From NCBI GenBank assembly GCA_935421135.1, contig OW285191.1, positions 17,934,700-17,998,699 on the forward strand: a stretch of 64,000 nt of DNA, given 5' to 3'. A program made the translations under genes and the position numbers. How positions within the stretch are numbered: the stretch's first letter is position 1; every line of letters starts with the position of its first letter. The notes below the pieces were generated by a model. That model was not told where the DNA came from. It did no database searches and saw only the letters and a list, made by a program, of their open reading frames with translations. Shown here one piece after another: positions 11,690 to 27,497 of the stretch. The DNA comes from Bugulina stolonifera. Taxonomy: Eukaryota > Bryozoa > Gymnolaemata > Cheilostomatida > Bugulidae.

Positions 11690-14600
11690 CTGAAATAGTA
11701 AAATACAGAACTAGATTAACAGCACTGATTTTCACAGTCCAGAGAAAAATCTCAACCTGTTTCAATAGTTTGAAACTTCAAGAATAATATTTTTACTAGT
11801 ACTAGCCTGTGAGTCTATGGGACTAATGTCTAAGCAAACTACAACAATATAATGAACCCTGAAATGCTGACGTATGAATGTTAGAATAAGGCAATGGGCT
11901 TATCATTGGTAGAATATCAAAAATTTAAGATGTGAAATGACCCAAATAAAATAATGTCACTTGGAGTCTCTGCTTCATTAAACCAACACGAGTTGACAGT
12001 TAAATTAATTCATTGCTACTCTCCACTCCAACCACTGCTACCACAAGCCATGCCAGAATGCACTTGTATACAGTATTGAGTAATAACCCTAACTTGGTTG
12101 CATATTTGGTAGAACTACAAAGGACCTGCTGGTATCTGTTTAGTTATAATTTTACATCCACATGGAATATTTCTCCTTAGGTTTTCTTTGATTCACGAGT
12201 TTTATGTGTTCCAACGTAAGTTATAATGCTAACAGAGATATCTATGAGCCACACTTTATGATAGTTTTACCCATCAAAGGTTGGATTCACATAAAACAGT
12301 GTTGATTAGTGCGTGCCAGTACACAGAATGACTATGCAGCAATTTCTTCCTTGACATTTTGCTCATGTATGGTCTTTATCGAATAACAATTTGTTTTCTG
12401 AACTACACAATTTTTTGCCTTTGGGTGTTTCCTTCCTGCTGTCAGAGGTGTGACGTGAAGATGGCTAAATGTTCTGAGACTGAGTGTTTTACATGCAGAG
12501 CTGGCTCCTGCTTGAGATTAAAACCAGACTTGTATTTTACACTCATTTTATGAGAAATGGAGCCTAGAATGAATTCCACTGTATTAATGTTATGGGCATA
12601 ATACTGCTTAGCTGACCTGGTGGGCAATTATAGCAAGCAAACAGACTCCACATGAATGCTGCCAATAAAGGCCGCTGCCAGTAAAGGCTGGTTACTGCTG
12701 TGTATAATCATTGAGTAATTGTGAGAAACAATAGATTAAACCTCCAAATAATTTACATATCTAGGATTAGCTATCTTCTCATAAATTCTCCATCACTGCT
12801 ATGCTTAGGAAGACAAAATCAATGCTGTGAGAATATGCTTGGGGGGACATGTACCCACCCGTACCAGCTAGTTAGATTTTTACTTAGTCTATGCTCACAC
12901 ATATATTATTAATAGCATATCACATCCCTTACAACTACAAATGGCTAGCCCTTACAATTACTTGGGCAGTTGCAAACCACAGAAACAACCAGAGGGTTGT
13001 TCTACTTACTAGCTACTACTACATTATAATTGCCACTGGTTTTATTCTAGTACAGGTGAATAACACTCTTGTATTGGTCTGCTGGGCCACTAGTTTGAAA
13101 TCAACCATCAAAACCACAGTCCAGAATAATATGATCAAGTTGACATGTCATGCTAGTAGGAAGGTCAGCTACTACATGTAACATAATTGCTCTGGCACCA
13201 GCAACAAATTATTCAAGTATAAAAAATGACACATTCAAATATAGGATGAAAAATAGATTATAGTTATTAAAATACCATTGACAATCTGTTTGCACTTATA
13301 GTGATGGTAGTGTAAACTAGTGTGCACTATAAGCATTGAGTATAGTGATGCTGGTATCTACATGTCATATGGGATATGGTACCCCACCTACCAGTGGTAA
13401 TCTGCAGTTTCAGTTTGTAGTCACAGTACTACCAGGTTTCATACCAAGGACATAAATTTGAGACATCTAGTAAACATTTGAGGTTATTGCCTTGTTAACG
13501 ACTGCTCTTATATGGCCCTAAATACATGTAGGCTACATCTCTCTCCATTGCAGAAGATTTGAGTAAGATTAATGATATCTTCTCCATGAACAGTAGTAAG
13601 ATTTTTAGTATCACTGCATGCTTGCTACGCACGGTTCTAGATAGCAGAACCGTATTCTCCAGATATTTTAAATAATTTGTGCCGCTGAGAATTTTCTATC
13701 TAGTCCTAAATATTGTATTCTGTCTGTCTGCTACTCCTTTTATATAGCAGTACCCTGGGTGATACCAGGGGGTAAGTAAAGTACAAAAACATACATGTTG
13801 AAGATTTGAAGGCTTTACTTACATAATTTTGAGATACAGTGATATGCCTTGATCCTTCAAACTCAAGTACAAATAAGGTTTGGTCGACTATTATAAACAC
13901 CCCAAGTTCAAATTTACTTCTAGTGTTCTATACTCCAGACTCTAGACGTGCTCACAGTAGCTCTGTAAAATATGGAATAATTGTGTACTGTTAGATGCTA
14001 CACTGGGCACTCCCAGTAAGATGTCATGTGGTATATTGAGTACGGAGTAGAGTGTGTATAACCACAGGTACAACTTCAACTCAACACCTAATAAAAAGCC
14101 TGGTTTCCATAGTAACCAGAGTGATTGATTATGATTAGCCAAAGTAACGGCATATTAATAATATTAGCACGTGGCTGCACCAGTTTGGCCTACAGTTTAG
14201 CCATAATTCTGCATGCTAGCCTTTATTACAGGGTGTATACTGAATATCATATAGTGTGGAACTCTAATTATGATTAGAATATCAGGCTACATATGAGTCA
14301 GTGTCAACTTTGAAGGAGCAGCAGGGGTGTGGCCTAACATATACAGATCAGCATGTACCTTATGTTCACCTACAGTTAGTAAATAAACAACTAGCTTGTT
14401 TGTTTCCTAGCCTTTAGATTAACGTTATGAATGTGAGAGATGTCAGATAAACCACAACTGTAAACACATTTTAAGTGGATTCTAGAATAGCCAGTGGCAC
14501 AATAGCAATTCTTGAGAATGCAGAATGGATGATAATTTAATATACTGAGACACCTAGGAAGTAGTTGAGATCATTTAGCTTATTCAAGTGACTGGTTTTA

Positions 14601-17600
14601 TCCCTAAAGGGATTATAGTTCTTCACAGTCTAGGCCCAAACCACACTCATTACAGGGAGGTAGGAAAGTGTGCCATTTACCAACCGGAAGGTGAACATAT
14701 TGCTGACGTTAAGGAATCATACAGGTTTTATATTAATATACAATAGGCTAAAAACCAAGCCTAAATATAATGAATAAAAATTATCCTAAAATGTCATAAA
14801 GAGCATCCCACTTTAATATTCTGCAGAGAATTACTAATTTAAAAACCCTAGTTGGTTCCATAGTGTGATGATATCATATCTATATGTTTTCGACTCCCAA
14901 AGTTATCAGAACATCTATGGATAAATAAATGTTCGTATCATACAAGAGATAATATAGTTTAAAAGGGGATCCCTTGGCTACAGCTGATGCATATCCTATA
15001 TATTACAGGAAATGGGAAAAAATATAATTAAAATTTAGTTCAATAAATAACTGATATTTAGAGATAAACATCTGTATCTAATGAAGTGGTAAGTAAAACA
15101 TTGTTAGAGGTCTGGGTTGTGTCTGCCCAGTTGCCCAGGAGTAGCTTAGAATTAGGTTTTTTGGGCATAACATTTATAGATGTAGATAGTGGTAAATCCA
15201 ATGTAATAAGATATAACTACCAACTGTTTATAGAATATTATATCATAAAATAGACTATTATAATAGCAGACTGCAAACTGCAAACTGAGAGCACAGGTTA
15301 CAGTATGCATGGCCATATGATAAACACAGGCTGTGGCATGTGTGAACCTGTATGTGTATCTGTTTTACAATCTGGGTAGTTTGAAAACACCACAATACTA
15401 GTAATTGCTATCTTTTACATGCCAAAGTTTGGATCCCACCAATCATTCTGAAAACACTGTGTATGCACTAATTACCATCAAACTCTATTTAAAGGAACAT
15501 CAAAAGCTGTGAAGAGAAATTTAAGTGACCAAAAGTATATTCTCCATAATTAGAGGTGAAGGCTTATGCTTCCTCTACCTCCTTGTGGCATGGGCTGCCG
15601 ACTGCAACCATAAAACACACATTAAACTATACCTTTAGTTCTTTGATGGTAGCACAATTCTATGCTAGTTATACATATCTAGTTATAAGGTGTAACCACT
15701 CCAATTTATACATGTGACTAGTCTAATTAATACATGTATAGGCTACTACTGCAGTACCACTTCAAGACCATATTATTTTATACCTTGAGATTTAAATCTT
15801 ATTTTATAACCAAGAGTAGCCATTTCTGTGTACCCAATTGTTTTACGTGTACATGTATAACTTACAGCATCCATAACAAACCCACATGTACATGTCACAG
15901 TATTATATCTATCCTACACTACTTTAGTTTCTGGTGGTTAGTTTGACAGTTGCACATGTAGCTTGCTTAGAATCTACATGTACACGTAGTCTCTGCGGCA
16001 GCAGCTGCTGGGTGGAACAGTTGCTAAATACTTGTTTAGGAAATTAACAACAAGGTTTTACATGACAATTGATTTAGACCGAGAGCCTGTCCTGTCCATC
16101 AAATGCTGTAGTCTATGAAATCAATGCACTCTGCACAATTACTACATGCCTACTGGCTGAATCAGAAATAATACATTTAATTACTTGGGTTTAAAACAGC
16201 AGGGCATTAGTTATTGCTGTAACTACATAGTATAGCTTTCTCTTGATATTACTGATACATTGTGAAGTCACTGTCAGCTTTAGTATACTATGATACTGTT
16301 TGTAGCTGTGCTGTTTCAGCTACAATGTAACTATTAGCAAGGGAGGATAAATCCAATTTGTTACTTTAATTTACAATATTTTTTGTGGAGAAAAGTAGGC
16401 TACTGCACTATGTAGAATAAAAGTTTCCAAAAGTTAAGAACTAACTATGTATAAAATTTCCTACCTGTGCTACTCTAATAAACTACATGTACTGTTACTC
16501 AAAAATATCTCAAACTTTGTACTGCTTGGAAAATGATAGCACAAGTACAGATAGCTCTTTCTAGGCTACACTCCAAGTTGCTGCTAGTTTTGTTCTCTTG
16601 CTTTGTAAATTCTGGAATAGCTAGCAATCAGCTTTACTCAGTATCAACTTGCTAGAGAGTTTCCTGCTCAGCCTCTCTCTGTTGTTTTAGGAAAGCTTAG
16701 ATTAAAATTGAATTCAGATAAACCTGCAAGTACTGAGGCAGCATGTCATCATCTACTATTTCCACACCCATTGATTTTTTTTGCAAATTGGCACTAATGC
16801 CTCTCAATATTTCAAAGTATCCATTATATCTGATTGACATGCCCAGTTCCAGACCTGCCAACTACTCCTGGTTAAGTGTCCAATGACATGCATTATATCT
16901 ATAGGAATTATAGGCACTTGAAGGAATTATGAGCAGGGTTAGTTGGACATCTTGCTTAGTATAATTTACATAACATATCAACATATAAATAAGATCTTGT
17001 TGTCAGCAACCTAGTTGTTAATAAATCAATTTGATAATACAGGATACAGGACTGTATTGTTACCAATCCACTTGGGTACCACTTATGCCTGCAGGGGGCT
17101 TATGCTTGGGATTTGGGACCTCGATGGAAACAAAAACTAAATTAAACAAACACTTTAGTAAGAGGTTTTATTGAATTAGTCGGTTTCAAAATTGATTTTT
17201 CCGCTTGTGCGAATGACATGTCACTCAACGAGCTTCAACAAAAATGATAGATGCCTCTCCAAGAACAGTTTAAACATGGCATCATTGAAGACAACTGGCA
17301 GTGATATGCAACAGTGCCAACAGTGTCAGCAATTGCCTACCATTGTAAGCACACGGCAGTAGTGCATTCACTTTAATATAAAACTCCCAAAACTGAAAAT
17401 TTACTGAACTAGTAAATGAAAGCGGTTTCTAAACTTAGCCAAAGCAGCTGTCTCTTTGTGCTCCGGAACTACAGTCTAAGCTAGAACAATCAACTTAATT
17501 TCAATAGTTGATATAAGCATAAAAATAAACTTTTTAAAGTTGAATAATAACCCAGCCTTTTAGAGAGCTAAGTAGACTATTAGTAATGGTTCACGGCATC

Positions 17601-20600
17601 AGCTGAATAACCAAAGTCATTTACAACAATACAGCAATTAATTGAGAGTCACTAATTGATTTTAACTGTAAATCAAAACTTGTCAAAGCTTTTGTCACAC
17701 ACACTGTTTTTTCCAGTAGGTCTACAACCAAAAGGCAAACCAAGATATCAGTTTTATCCCACTGGTAAGAAGCCCAAGGCTAGCAGCTGCTTTTGTTACT
17801 TGTACATAAACATATCTTCTTTGTATATAACCTATGTAACGGCAACATTAACATCCAGCAAAATATTCTGCTCACTGGCAGCTATTTCTTGCATAAACAA
17901 TTGGATAGCCAAAGGCAGCAGTTGTGTAGTTCAGCTGTGACATTGTGTCACCTCTAAAGGCGAATGTGTAAACATTGTTCTAACATAAATACTATAATTA
18001 CTATATTGTGTATACACAGTTTGCAAACATGGTGACATTTTTATATGTTATACCTGCAGGTAGAGCCAAACCCATTTGGGTTTTTGACTTTTGACAGTTA
18101 AATCATGTCAAGTTATAACAACATTAAGCTAGGGTATAATTACTATGTTACATCAAAGTAATACATAACACCTGCTAGTACTTGCTACTGAAAGCATGCA
18201 ACTTATACATTGTACAATATTGGCTGTGGTTTATGTTACATCAGATCTCTCTTGGGAGGACAGCCAGCTAATTACAACACCGACAGCAATACAAATATGA
18301 TGTAAATTAATCGACATTCTGTTACACAGTCATTAGTTAAATAACCAACTTGACTTATGCTGTCACAGTACACTGAGTGAAAATGACATGAGAACTAATA
18401 GGCAACCTGAAGCAGGTGCTTATTCCAAGATGGTAACATACAGCTGCAGGTGCCTATCGGCTAATGCTTGGAGAGACCCAGACAGCAAGCAAAGCTATCT
18501 TATGTTTGTCAGAGCTAATTTGTTTTGACAAATTATTTTAGGGTTTAGCTGAGAAAGTACAAGTAAAATAAGAGCTGGAGTAGAACCTAGACAGGCCAGA
18601 TTCTAGAATAAAGTCTGAAATACCCAAAACTACTTCAGTACATGTATTTATATATAATATTATAATAGTGAAGACAAGTAGATGAGTAATGGTAAGGTAG
18701 CCATGATAGTAGATAACGTTGACTGAAGGAATTAGCCAGCAGCCAGTAATTTATACTTGGCTATTGTGTACAAAGTTAGAACTGAGAATCAAATGATCTT
18801 AGCAGTTGTAAATATCTCAAATAACACATTAATATAATATATCTGTGCAGTGTATATAATATAAAATATTGAATATAAATGCAAGCATCTAAGTTACATG
18901 ATCATCCACTATTATAATATCGCCTTGCAGGAAAACACAAGCTGGTATAAAAGATTGCAAGTAGTGAAAGTATAATATCATCATCCGAAGGCATATCTAG
19001 TATTATCATAGGTTTGCGTTTAGCTTGTAATGAGAATAATGAATTAATAAGATAAAAGCTCAGCTGGAGGCAGTGTTCATCTCCATCTAGATTTTACTAG
19101 TATTATTGCCATTGACCTCTCTAAATTAGTTTACAATGCTTTAGTAAGAAAAGGAACTGATGTCTCCCATCGTACATGTACTGACAGTAGGTTGCGTAGG
19201 CCAACCTGAACACAAACTATAAAAATTACCCAAAATGCCTATTCAGCCAACATTGACTCGAAAAGGGTTTTCTTTTTGGATTTATTGAGAAAGCTTTACC
19301 AATGCTTGTGAAATCAGCTGGCAAAAAAGTGTTACAATGAAACTAAATGTAGCCTCAAATCAAGCATGTATTTAGCAGATACAGAGGAGAGAATTTTCCT
19401 ATTATTTCACAGTAGATATTAGGTTGTAGTCTGGTGCAAACAGGATCTCTTTACATAAAGTGCAGTCTTACTTGCCTAAAAAAAGGTAATTCAGGAACTA
19501 TTATGATTAGAAAATTTTTCCCAAGAGTGTAAATGATACGAGTTTAACGTCTGCCATCGTACAGCGCAATCGTTTCACTCATTGTATTAGGATAATGGGA
19601 ATTGGATGAGCAGGTTAGGGTTCACAGTCCTTGATATTAGTAACGAACAAATATAATGCAGTTCTACCAGACCACCTCCTGAATGCGACAGTGGGGGAGT
19701 ATTGAGAGGAGGAAATAGCCTACAGCCTCGGGGTCAAACATCAGGAAGTGTTCATCACCATGGCAACAGTATGCTGCCCCATCTGACAAAGTCTTCATTC
19801 TACACACTACACGTACAGGCAGAGCCTATGCTTCTGAGGAGCTAAATTATCAGACTAAACTTAACCAAGATTCTTACAGAAGTAAAAGACCAAGCATACT
19901 GCTGCTTCTATTGGAGCCAAGCCTGTGTTCCAACATACAAGAGAAGGTGAAGGTTGTACATGTATATAAAATATGTACTAGTATTTTATATTGGAACTCA
20001 AAATGTAGTATATTTAAGACATATCTATACTTTGTGAATATAGAATAGAGATGGGAGTTTACCCAAATAATAAGATGTATCTTTATCTATTACTGTAAAT
20101 GCCAGTCATCTGATATAATGAATTCATAGTCAATTAGTCTGTATTCCTGACAGCTAATAATTAATAACAATTTTAATATAATATTTACTTACATTGTAGT
20201 AAAAAGAAGAGAAAATCATATGCTATGTGATTAATAGCTCGTAGATTAGCATCAGGTAATTATAAAGTCTTAAGGCAATTAATCTATGGATTAAATGAAA
20301 ATTAGCATGATATTTGTTGATCCCATGTGTCAGTTTGAGTCATGAACAAAGCAATTTATACAACTATCTGCTACAACCATCTAGTCTATTTATATGTAAT
20401 TGCTTAGGGCTATGGCCAGTCAACAAGACAAATAAGTGTATTCATAAATGACCCAAGTTTTCATTCATATTAATGACATATGGTGGGCAGTACTACCTTC
20501 TTTATTCAGCAACATATATATAATTATTGTGGCTTGTTTGCTAGTAAATTAGATCAAATCACTCCTACATTGTGTTAGGTGACTGAAATTACAGAAATAT

Positions 20601-23600
20601 ACAAATATTAGCCTTTCATGTCAAGTTATTTAAATTAAAGTTTGTCCTGTATTACTGTAGTAGTAAGCCTATACTACTGCTATACTTTAGTAACTAATTA
20701 AATGTACAACACTGTAGTAATAATTATTATATTATTTTAACAGAAAATAAGTGAATGTTGTAACATAGAATATAGTTATTGGTGTTAGTCCTGCATCTAC
20801 ATGCATAAGTTGTAGTAATAGTAATGTACAGGTATAACCTGCTCTATTTATTGTAGTTATACAGACACAATGCCTAATAACAGCATAAAATACATACCAG
20901 CAGCTCCTAAGCATGGATAGTATAATGTTATTCTAGACAAGTCTAGCTAAATAATATTGTATTCCTCCAATATACAGCAGACACTAATGCACACCACCTC
21001 ACTGTATCTGATATAATGTCATGTTCAACCAATACTATGCATAGACAGCGAGCTGTCAGCACACACTGATTGGTCCAAGTCAGCATAACTAATTGATTAT
21101 AATGAAACAAAAAGCTTACTCTCTCAGCTGAAAGAATGCAAATAATTAAATTAATTTTAAACAAAACAATTTGCACTTACAACTACTAATTACATCATGT
21201 TAGAATAACAATGAGCTATTAATTGCACCTTAATTTTGCTCAGTGTGTCCTTAGACTGGTATTATTTAGCAAGATAGTAAACAGTGTACCTCTGTAAGAG
21301 TCCAATAGAATAAAAGTTAACACCGATTTAATATAATCAAAGTTGCTTTCCTCATTTGATGAATCAACAGTAAGGCCTAATATTAGATTTTTTACGCACT
21401 TTACCAAAAGTAGAAAATAAAATATGAAAACTCTTAGTAGCAAGTTTTTAAGTCCTCTATTATAATTCAAATTTATGCTGCCACATGCTGACACTGCCTG
21501 GCTGTGTCAGACTCTATGTAGTCACTCACCTGCTGATACCTGCTGAGACTTGATAGACTATGAAAAGCTTTATACTAACTGACAGGCTGACAGCTGAACT
21601 TAGACTAGAGCTGTTACACGATCATTGTAAATGACACACGCCTGTATCAAAACATGAAACAATAACCTTCCAAATAACACAAAACATATAAGACTATAGG
21701 ATGCACCTCATGTAAATGCAACTGTCAGATACAATACTAAGAATTCCTTAGACTGGTGAGCCTTCTACACTGCCACAAACAATAGAGCTATACATCGAAC
21801 ATAACCACAAAAAATCCTTAAAGCAAATTGCCATAATTTCTTGTGTTTGCAAAGTAACAAGGGTTTACTGTCCACTATTGTTTAGTGGAAAGACAAATAG
21901 TCCTTCAATCCCTAAGAATTCAATTTTCAAAAAGCCAATGAATGGCAGGCTATTTTTCTAGGAGCAAATTGAAAGAATTAGTTAATAACTTGACAGAACA
22001 ATGGCATTGTTTGGCTAATCGGTTTGTCTCAAACAATAGCCCCAGTTTTATACATTCTAACTAATAATTCACTGTTTTTCTTGCACTCACCACCCCTTTA
22101 GCTGCCCTGAACTGCTGTTGGTTCACAAGCACCAAGTTGATGAAATAAAAACACAGAAAGCTACTGGCTAATAGCCCAGTGTTGGCCAAATATCAGATAG
22201 ACAATAGAAATGTTTTAGTCAGAGATCATAAAACATCTGCTCCTGTTTGCTACTGTTCATGTGATATATTACTTTTATTTATTTATGTTTATTTTTGATC
22301 CTGTTCCATTACGAACACAGGAGGGTTGCCAGATCTATCTACAGTTGCCTCAACTTAACCTCACCACAGGCAAGGTGAGAGTGAGACTCAGGTCCTTCGA
22401 TCCTAGAACCCATCACACCTTGTAGATGAGTTTTAAATCCTGAAAATGAACTCAGCAATGTAGGGTGGAAAGCATAATATAATGACTAGTTAGAATATAC
22501 TTAGGCCTACTATCATTTGTAATTTCCATGCACTCACGGGTTTTTTTAATTTAATTTAATTTTGATTATTTCAGGCTTGTTCCTTGCACATATTTAGTAT
22601 GTGAACTTTAACCATCACTAAGAGTGGTGTGCTGAGTACCAGCATCAGTTACGCTCAATATACAAGTGAAAATTTATTTCACCATAATTTTTATCTCTGT
22701 ATACACCCACATGGCCACGTGCTTATCATAATTACGTTTCATGTACTTCAATCGCAGAGTTTATACTGATACATTGTAATCAACACGTACAGTTGATGAT
22801 AAGTCCGTGACTATATGAATAGCTTGCTCACTACTTCCTCTACACAGGATGTATATCTCACAGCAGTCATAATATTCACTTTAATCAATTTCCTGTTTAG
22901 AAACAGGTACAGCACAGAGAGTTGTCTCTCCTTCCCAACATAATAGATGCACTGTCAGCACTGTCAGAGAAGTTGTCTAGCCTTGTCAATAGAATTCTGT
23001 AATTGACCATATTGACTAAATTGACCTGACTAACCTTTATATCTGGCACAGGCTAATATTGTAGAAACCAACTTTAAGTGACATGGTAGTGAAATGATGG
23101 AAATATGGGCTGTTACCAATTGTGTTGCTACTTGTTACTGCTATATGAGCAAAGTGATTTGAACTTGTAGGAATAATATTTTATCATAATATATAGTGAA
23201 TAATTGATTATTTCTAATTATAGTTATTATAATGTACCATTCCTTCGAAGAAATCGGGTGTGTTCATCATATACCAGTATAGAGTACAGCTAGATTCCTG
23301 GCATTACTATTAATAAGGGATTGATTTTCATATCCATAATTTAATAAACTGATTTGAATAAACTAATGAGTGCAGAGACAGGAGTTGTCTTTAAAAAAAT
23401 AGATATCACCGCTTATCGTATTAACTTATCAAACCATTGAACTGTCAAACACTCAGCTAAGCTACAGAATATCAGTAAGCTGAATGGTTCACATTGTTTC
23501 TTTATGCTAACAATTCAAAAAGCTGTAAATAGACATTATTATTCATCTTCCCAACAATATCTACTTAGCAAAGCTAACAAACAGTCATTACACAACAGTT

Positions 23601-23920
23601 TGTGAGAGTAACACACTTCTCTTCATTATGATTCATAAGCTACAGGTACATGTTGTATATGTACATCTGCAAAAGTTACAATTAGTAGTACCAGAGGAAA
23701 TAGTATGGATTTCTCCTAGTCATTGTCCAAAAAGTTGGATTTATGCTCTCCTGTGTCACTGAAGAAAAGTAAGATAGCTAAATTGTAGATTATTAGCCTA
23801 CCTTTACAGTAAGAGTAATAATATTTTAATATATTATTTGTTATATACACATATATGAAACATATAATTCTATATCATACTACATATTATATCACTACTT
23901 TACTAGCTCCACTTGTAACC

Positions 23921-23947
23921 AGAGAGGGTGGCCCCTACACCCTCTCT
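23921..23947. repeat. Perfect 10-bp-stem hairpin
   Basis: Arms AGAGAGGGTG and CACCCTCTCT separated by seven bases. It lies inside an open but unrecognised frame of about 109 codons. No run of T follows, and no function can be assigned. Confidence 0.6.
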
Positions 23948-26799
23948 AATATTATACAATGTATAACATATTTACCTACTCACCAGGTTTGGTCTCCCTT
24001 AGTATCTAGTTATATATACCTTCTACATGCATATAGGGTAGCTATGATCACATGGCTTAGTTACACACAACTTTATCTTATGGAATCCACTAATAACCTG
24101 AGCAACAGACTATTAGGTAGTAAGATACCTTATGATACACTAAACCAATCACTGGGTCCAGTAGCTGTCTATCAAACAAAGTAAACTTCTATCGTGCAAT
24201 ACCTTATCATTCTCAGTTATCTGCTAAGTGATGCTCTCCCTCTCTAATCAGGTGGACAAATTATACTTGTTACCAAACAATATCTAATTCAGGTAACCAG
24301 TATTTACTATCTGCATTATTAAAGGACTATAAGATCAAACAATTCAGCTATTTATCACCAGGAAGATCAAAACATAAGTTGCAAATGATTGTGTTAACCA
24401 AAAGGCCAAAGGTATGAATAGTATCTCATCTGTAGATCAACTGGCATTATCTCCCCATTGATGGGCAGGTGGGTACTGGTGCCATGACTAATGTTGAGTT
24501 TATAATTAATTAAAGATAGTTATCTACACGCAGGCTTCACAGTGACTGATGGATGTAATACCATCTTATTCAGAATAAGCTTGGAGTTGTCTCTCCAAAT
24601 GACAGCATTACAAGGGTACAAAACTCCATCACACAGTTGCCATATCTACATAGAGAAGCTACATGTAGTTATTACACTGCTAATTGTATTTCTATAGAGT
24701 GTTTTGCTCAAATCATGTCTATTTTGTTGGCGAGATATTTGTGTGACCCAATGAACCCAGGTTATGCGCATCCCAATAGCGCCATAAACAATAATTATTT
24801 TAAATATAGGTATACTGTAGTTTGGTCCTCTGGTTGAAGGAGAGAAGCCATAAAGTAAGAGCATGCATAACAATTATATTCATTAAATCTACACACAGTA
24901 TAACATACATGTAATTACAGGCAACTTGTTAGCCCCTTACTGAGTACAATAGTTATATATGGAATCATCAGTAAATAAAAAAATATAGTCAGTGTGAGAG
25001 AGATTTAGCTGTATTGGAATGAAAAGTTTATATCAACGCACTAGTTTTATATGATGACCACCCAGTACATTTGTGATTCAATTAAAATAAATAGCATCAA
25101 TTATTTCCATCCTCTGATGAACAACAACAAGGACAGTATGTCCAGAGCACCATGCCTATCATAGACAGCAGATGTAGAATACAAGTCAAGCTAAGGAATG
25201 GGTTGTAGTGTAATACTATTTATAGTTTATACTAAGGTTTAGTGTAATCAGGCAGGCTGCATGTACCAGATAGACCCTATATTCAGAGTGCAACATTGTC
25301 TGCTAGTGGGTACTTCAGTTTCATAGATAAAAACAATCATCACAAGTAAATAGGATTATTTAACATAAATGTGAATTAATTGGCCTTTATCCTGTTATAA
25401 AATTGATCTGCAAATAAAATTTTGGGGCCAAGCGTTCATAATCAGAGACTAATGTTTATATTTAAGTGCATTGTGGTTAGCTAGTAGCTAATTTGTACCC
25501 AAGTGAGGATTAGCTGAGGGAGCTGTCTCTATTAGAACAGGTAAGGGGGGACACTACTTAGCCTGGGGTAACAAACCAACCAAAACATAGTGTAGGTTGT
25601 GTTTTGGAGAGACAGTGCTGAAATTGTCTTGTCTGTTGATTTATGAGTGCCACAAGGCATGTGCAGTAGAATGCACTACTTGGTCTAGTTCAGGCACTAC
25701 TATACTCTAAACACTGACTGACATGATTTCAACACTCCGGTCTACCAATTTCTGCACCAATGTGCATGGTAAGCCCCCATTATGGTAATAGTAAAAGTAC
25801 ACTTACGACTTACCCAATATAGTATTCCCCTTAACCCATACGGTGCGCCCTCTTACACTTGTAACATATACCACCAAGTAGAGTCACAGCTTGTACTACA
25901 TACAACACTTTATAATAAATTCATACTAGCTACTTATGCTCTTTCAACAACTATTTGCATTAACAGCTAGAGACCAAAATTATAATCTTTCTCACAATAT
26001 AGTTATTGAGATATGACCCCAGTGAGAAGTGCATGTACTGCATTGAAACATATCTGTGGTATAACTTACATGTATGTACACATGTATATGTATGTAGAAA
26101 ATTTACCTGTGATGTATTGTATTTTCATCATTACCTCTCCCCTACATGACAACACCACACAGGTATTATAACATTGGGCCTGAAAGTGCATTAAAATTAT
26201 TAGCTAAATATTATTTCAAGCTACTTTGGCTGGCTAGAATTTAATTAACCTGCATGTTGAAGGTATCTATAATTATTTTAGTCTGAGAAAATAATCACAT
26301 TTCGGGTGTTATGTAATATGTTTATATATAATCACCAGTAGGCTTGATGGCATCCTATACTATGTATGCATATCAGAGTTGATTTTATTTCATGTCACCC
26401 AGTGTGGAAATAGAATTAGTTCTAGCTAATTACAGAGTAATCCAGTCTGGTCTGGAGGTTATTCTACTTTCTATGGTAAGTCTAGAGAGCTGACTGAATC
26501 ACTAGAGTCTAACCCTGAGATGTCAGAGAAATGGCATTTGTATGTGCAGACATTCCGCTAATGGAATAATAACACTGCGTGGTCATTCCTAGACAGAAAT
26601 AACAGTATTACATGTATATATATTATAATAAAAGAATTAGTTAATATACCTTGACTTTGAAAGTCACTAGTTTAATTATTTCAGACTGTATAAATAATAA
26701 AACTATTAACTTATAAATTTGAGTTTCACTAAATGCAACGATCTCACACATACATATAATATACTGTTTTCTCATGGAACTGTAGCTTAGAGAGAGAAA

Positions 26800-26815
26800 G
26801 GGGGGGGGGGGGGGG
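26800..26815 (+). repeat. G16 homopolymer
   Basis: Sixteen G in a row in otherwise AT-rich sequence. It could form G-quadruplex structure and its length is likely polymorphic or assembly-uncertain. A second run of 17 G followed by T and six more G lies at 27474-27497, and a C-run lies near 30702-30712. Confidence 0.8.
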
Positions 26816-27473
26816 CATAAGATGAGAAATTTTAAATTTTTCAGATTTATTGTGTTTACAAATTTAATATTCCACTTCTACTACTTCTGCCTATTATTAG
26901 CTGTGCCGTACCATAAGTACATCTTAGCTTATCTTTGTACCACACAGCTCTGATCTGCACTCCACAGGTATATAATAAGCACAAGATCAAAGAGAGCTTG
27001 GGGAAAGTTTAAATTTTCAACAAGTTTGAATAGACGGATTAATCTAGATGCTCATTGTCAAGCATATGTTATGTCACCTGAAGTGTGTTGTATACAAGTA
27101 TTTCAATTTTGTTTTATTCCCATTGATAAAATTCTATGTTATGTAATTCTATGCTATATATAATTACTTAGGAATATTATATATTGAGACCAGTCCAGTT
27201 CTGATATATGCCCTGCAGTTAGGGCTAGAAGAATATTATTGATTATGGGAAGGCCTATGAGAAGCTATTAGCAGAGTGGTTAGGTGCTATTCCTGTCTCC
27301 TGCTGTTATAAATAACATAATATTAGACTAGTAATTTTACATTTTGGCAGAACTAGCTACTTTAGTCTCAGTAAATAATCAATATGGTATAGGTTGACTT
27401 TCTTCTTTCACATCAGTCAACCTCAAATATCTAAACAAAGTCTTACGCAAAGCCCATACCTGCCAAGTTCGAA

Positions 27474-27497
27474 GGGGGGGGGGGGGGGGGTGGGGGG
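27474..27497 (+). repeat. G17-T-G6 tract
   Basis: Second long G-run, about 660 bp from the first and on the same strand. Same interpretation: a quadruplex-prone simple repeat whose length is probably unstable. Confidence 0.8.

Noticed and set aside
23855..24184. 109-codon open frame as a gene
   Set aside because: No recognisable domain, no exon neighbours, low-complexity composition and a hairpin inside it.
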